Positions 6,897-9,056 of a stretch of 9,056 bases of DNA are shown here, one piece after another. The notes under the pieces are model-generated. The model made no database searches. It saw nothing but the letters and a program-made list of their open reading frames with translations, and was not told the DNA's origin. How positions within the stretch are numbered: the first letter of the stretch is position 1; each line of letters starts with the position of its first letter. A program made the translations under genes and the position numbers. This DNA is from an uncultured Cellvibrio sp. (lineage in GTDB: Bacteria; Pseudomonadota; Gammaproteobacteria; Pseudomonadales; Cellvibrionaceae), in the NCBI GenBank assembly GCA_946886255.1, contig CAMPIG010000177.1, positions 1 to 9,056 on the forward strand, given 5' to 3'.

Positions 6897-7075
6897 GCTG
6901 TTCTGCACTCCCTTCTTGTCATCGCCCGGTTATAGGCCGTGCGTATTGTCTTTTGTCATTCTAAAAATCTGATTACTGCCTGACGTTCCCTCGCGCCGGA
7001 TTTTTCTTTCGTCAAGCGTGTTTTGTGCAGCGTAGGCAGTGAAGAGGCTGAATTACTTTTTCTGGATACTGTTGT

Positions 7076-8560
7076 ATGTCTACTGTTCTATCAAATACCT
7101 GGTTTTCTAATATCCGTGGCGATCTGCTCGCCGGTATCGTGGTTGCCCTGGCCCTGATTCCCGAGGCTATCGCATTTTCTATCATCGCCGGCGTCGACCC
7201 TAAAGTCGGCCTTTATGCGTCCTTCTGTATTGCGGTGGTTACCGCCTTTGTCGGTGGTCGACCCGGCATGATTTCAGCCGCGACCGGCGCCATGGCGCTG
7301 GTTATGGTGACACTGGTGAAAGAGCACGGGCTGCAATACTTGCTCGCCGCCACCTTACTGACCGGAGTACTGCAAATTATTGCTGGCGCACTGAAATTGG
7401 GCGTCTTGATGCGCTTCGTTTCTCGCTCGGTTGTTACCGGGTTTGTTAATGCGCTGGCCATCCTGATTTTTCTCGCGCAATTACCGGAAATTACCGGTGA
7501 GAATGCGACTATGCTGGTTTACATCATGCTCGCGGCCGGTCTGGTGATTATTTATGGCTTTCCTTACATTACCAAAGCCGTTCCGTCACCGCTGGTGTGT
7601 ATCGTCGTACTCACTGGCGTCGCCATGTATTTTGGCCTGGATATTCGCAGCGTCGGCGATATGGGTGAACTGCCCGATAGCTTGCCGGTATTTTTACTGC
7701 CCGATGTACCACTTACCTGGGAAACGCTCACCATCATCTTTCCTTTTTCCATAACCCTCGCGGTGGTGGGTCTGCTGGAATCCATGATGACTGCCACGAT
7801 TGTGGATGATCTAACCGATACATCCAGCAATAAAAACCGTGAGTGTGTGGGTCAGGGTGTGGCGAATATCGGTTCCGGTTTGCTGGGCGGCATGGCCGGT
7901 TGTGCGATGATCGGACAATCGGTGATCAATGTAAAATCCGGCGGACGTCAGCGGCTATCTACCTTCACCGCTGGCGTGCTGTTGTTGATTATGGTGGTTT
8001 TTCTGGATGAATGGGTTGCCCGGATTCCTATGGCCGCATTGGTCGCGGTGATGATTATGGTGTCCATCGGCACCTTCAGTTGGTCGTCTCTTAACAACCT
8101 GCGCGCGCATCCTAAAAGTTCGAGCATTGTGATGGTTGCCACTGTTGTTGTCGTCGTCATGACCCATGATCTCGCGCAAGGTGTGCTAGTGGGTGTTTTG
8201 TTGAGCGCGTTATTTTTTGCCCGCAAGGTTGGCGATATTTTGTATGTTGGCTCCAGCCTGTCAGAAGACGGCAACCAACGGACCTATCAGATTATCGGGC
8301 AGGTATTTTTTACATCGGCTGACCAATTCGTTAGCGGCTTCGATTTCAAGGAAGCCATTGATAAAGTCACCATCGATTTACACCGCGCCCATTTCTGGGA
8401 TATCACGGCAATCAGTGCTCTGGATAAAGTCGTTATAAAATTTCGCCGCGAAGGCACTGACGTCGAAATCACTGGTCTGAATGAAGCCAGTGCGACCTTG
8501 GTGGACCGCTTTGCGGTTCACGACAAGCCCGACGCTATTGAACGCCTGATGGGCCATTAA
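7076..8560 (+). CDS. SulP-family inorganic anion transporter with STAS domain
   Basis: The 494-residue inner-membrane protein belongs to the SulP/SLC26 family, which carries sulfate, bicarbonate or other anions, usually by Na+ or H+ symport or by exchange. The N-terminus has the family segment [35 protein letters not shown] (16-50), then [12 protein letters not shown] (67-78). About a dozen hydrophobic segments run to residue ~382. The conserved loop [33 protein letters not shown] occupies 268-300. A cytoplasmic STAS domain covers ~402-490, with the typical core [23 protein letters not shown] (431-453). The substrate is not predictable; the branch resembles YbaR-like SulP proteins and bicarbonate or sulfate are both possible. 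The Shine-Dalgarno is weak (GGA 10 bases before the ATG), and a long leader precedes the gene. A usp gene follows after 14 bases, almost certainly in the same operon. Confidence 0.93.
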   Translation: MSTVLSNTWFSNIRGDLLAGIVVALALIPEAIAFSIIAGVDPKVGLYASFCIAVVTAFVGGRPGMISAATGAMALVMVTLVKEHGLQYLLAATLLTGVLQIIAGALKLGVLMRFVSRSVVTGFVNALAILIFLAQLPEITGENATMLVYIMLAAGLVIIYGFPYITKAVPSPLVCIVVLTGVAMYFGLDIRSVGDMGELPDSLPVFLLPDVPLTWETLTIIFPFSITLAVVGLLESMMTATIVDDLTDTSSNKNRECVGQGVANIGSGLLGGMAGCAMIGQSVINVKSGGRQRLSTFTAGVLLLIMVVFLDEWVARIPMAALVAVMIMVSIGTFSWSSLNNLRAHPKSSSIVMVATVVVVVMTHDLAQGVLVGVLLSALFFARKVGDILYVGSSLSEDGNQRTYQIIGQVFFTSADQFVSGFDFKEAIDKVTIDLHRAHFWDITAISALDKVVIKFRREGTDVEITGLNEASATLVDRFAVHDKPDAIERLMGH

Positions 8561-8574
8561 AAAGGATAAAAATC

Positions 8575-9056
8575 ATGTCTGTGAATGTTATTGCTTGTAT
8601 AGACGACTCCCGTTATGCCGAAGCCGTGTGCGATTATGCAGCTTGGTCCGTCCAACGGATGGCTGCACCCCTGATTTTATTGCACGCCCTTGACGAACCT
8701 CACGGTGAAGGACGCAAAAACCTGAGCGGCAGTATTGGTTTTGGGGCGCAGGAGGCACTCCTTCAAGAGCTGGCGCAGCTTGATGAAAAGCGGGCAAAAA
8801 TTGCCATGGAACAAGGTAAACATTTATTGGCTGCAGCCGGGGAACGAATTCTGGCGTTAGGCATCCAGAACATAGAAACCCGTCAACGCCACGGTGATTT
8901 ACTCAGTACGTTAAAAGATATTGAAGAAGAAATCCGCATGCTGGTGATTGGCAAGCGCGGTGCCGACACCGAATCTGCTCACGGACATATCGGCACCCAT
9001 GTGGAAAATGTGATTCGTGCGTTGCATAAACCCATTTTGATTGCGCAACAAACATT
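8575..9056 (+). CDS. Universal stress protein, UspA family (3' end cut by window edge)
   Basis: The frame is open for 160 codons from the ATG at 8575 to the right edge. A good AAAGGA Shine-Dalgarno lies eight bases before the start. The protein has the UspA alpha/beta fold pattern: NVIACIDDSRYAEAVCDYAAW (4-24), APLILLHALDEP (31-42), and near residue 120 a RMLVIGKRGAD strand followed by HIGTHVENVIRALHKPILIA. The nucleotide loop G-K-R-G...G-T resembles the ATP-binding G-2X-G-9X-G(S/T) motif, but ten residues rather than nine separate the second and third glycines, so binding is uncertain. About one Usp domain is complete at the edge with no stop, so the protein may have a second Usp domain, as in UspE-like tandem proteins of ~280 residues. 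Its position directly after sulP suggests it acts with, or is induced with, the transporter. Confidence 0.9.
   Translation, partial: MSVNVIACIDDSRYAEAVCDYAAWSVQRMAAPLILLHALDEPHGEGRKNLSGSIGFGAQEALLQELAQLDEKRAKIAMEQGKHLLAAAGERILALGIQNIETRQRHGDLLSTLKDIEEEIRMLVIGKRGADTESAHGHIGTHVENVIRALHKPILIAQQT

Larger units (their letters stand above)
6758..7075 (+). other. mobA-sulP intergenic region with long sulP leader
   Basis: The 318-base gap contains a strong promoter (6789-6817) and then about 250 transcribed bases before the sulP start. Inside are a possible seven-codon leader ORF (6873-6896), a weak imperfect hairpin (6923-6943) followed by T-rich sequence, and a seven-base inverted repeat ACTGCCT/AGGCAGT (6975-6981 and 7034-7040). 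I do not recognise a named riboswitch. No convincing terminator follows mobA, so some read-through into sulP is possible. Confidence 0.7.

Noticed and set aside
6923..6943. Hairpin as a definite terminator after mobA or in the sulP leader
   Set aside because: The stem is two three-pair blocks broken by a mismatch; too weak to call alone.
1..9056. New defence system, mobile element, CRISPR array or biosynthetic cluster
   Set aside because: All long genes belong to well-known housekeeping or transport families; no transposase, integrase, direct-repeat array or unknown multi-gene operon was seen.

Overview
The window looks like an ordinary chromosomal segment of a gammaproteobacterium with about 50% GC. 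A marine or soil Cellvibrionales/Cellvibrio-like organism is my best guess, from the gene families and from a palindrome of the GTCGGATTA type common in gammaproteobacterial intergenic regions. Species is not determinable from sequence alone. I see no mobile element, CRISPR array, tRNA or rRNA, and nothing I would call a new multi-gene system.

Layout. Positions 1-4118 hold four genes on the minus strand. In transcription order they are pdxH (pyridoxamine 5'-phosphate oxidase), an 83-base gap holding a strong palindrome, a PIG3-like NAD(P)H:quinone oxidoreductase, a class III (CaiB/BaiF) CoA-transferase, and an AraC-type regulator with seven predicted membrane helices that runs off the left edge. 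Gaps after the oxidoreductase and the CoA-transferase are only 27 and 23 bases, so the last three genes are probably co-transcribed. Positions 4253-5760 hold katA (clade 3 catalase) with a clear intrinsic terminator. Upstream of it is a site matching 16 of 20 specified positions of the OxyR consensus. Position 5767 onward is a 370-base divergent spacer, then mobA (molybdenum cofactor guanylyltransferase) on the plus strand.

After mobA comes a 318-base spacer with a good sigma-70 promoter, a roughly 250-base leader and a possible seven-codon leader peptide. A SulP-family anion transporter with a STAS domain follows, then, 14 bases later, a universal stress protein gene cut by the right edge. 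SulP and Usp form a probable two-gene operon.

How they fit together. Several genes belong to redox and cofactor metabolism (PLP synthesis, Moco, catalase, quinone reductase), but apart from the two probable operons there is no evidence that they act jointly. The most useful leads are regulatory: the OxyR-like site at katA, the long sulP leader, and the membrane-bound AraC regulator encoded with the oxidoreductase and CoA-transferase.
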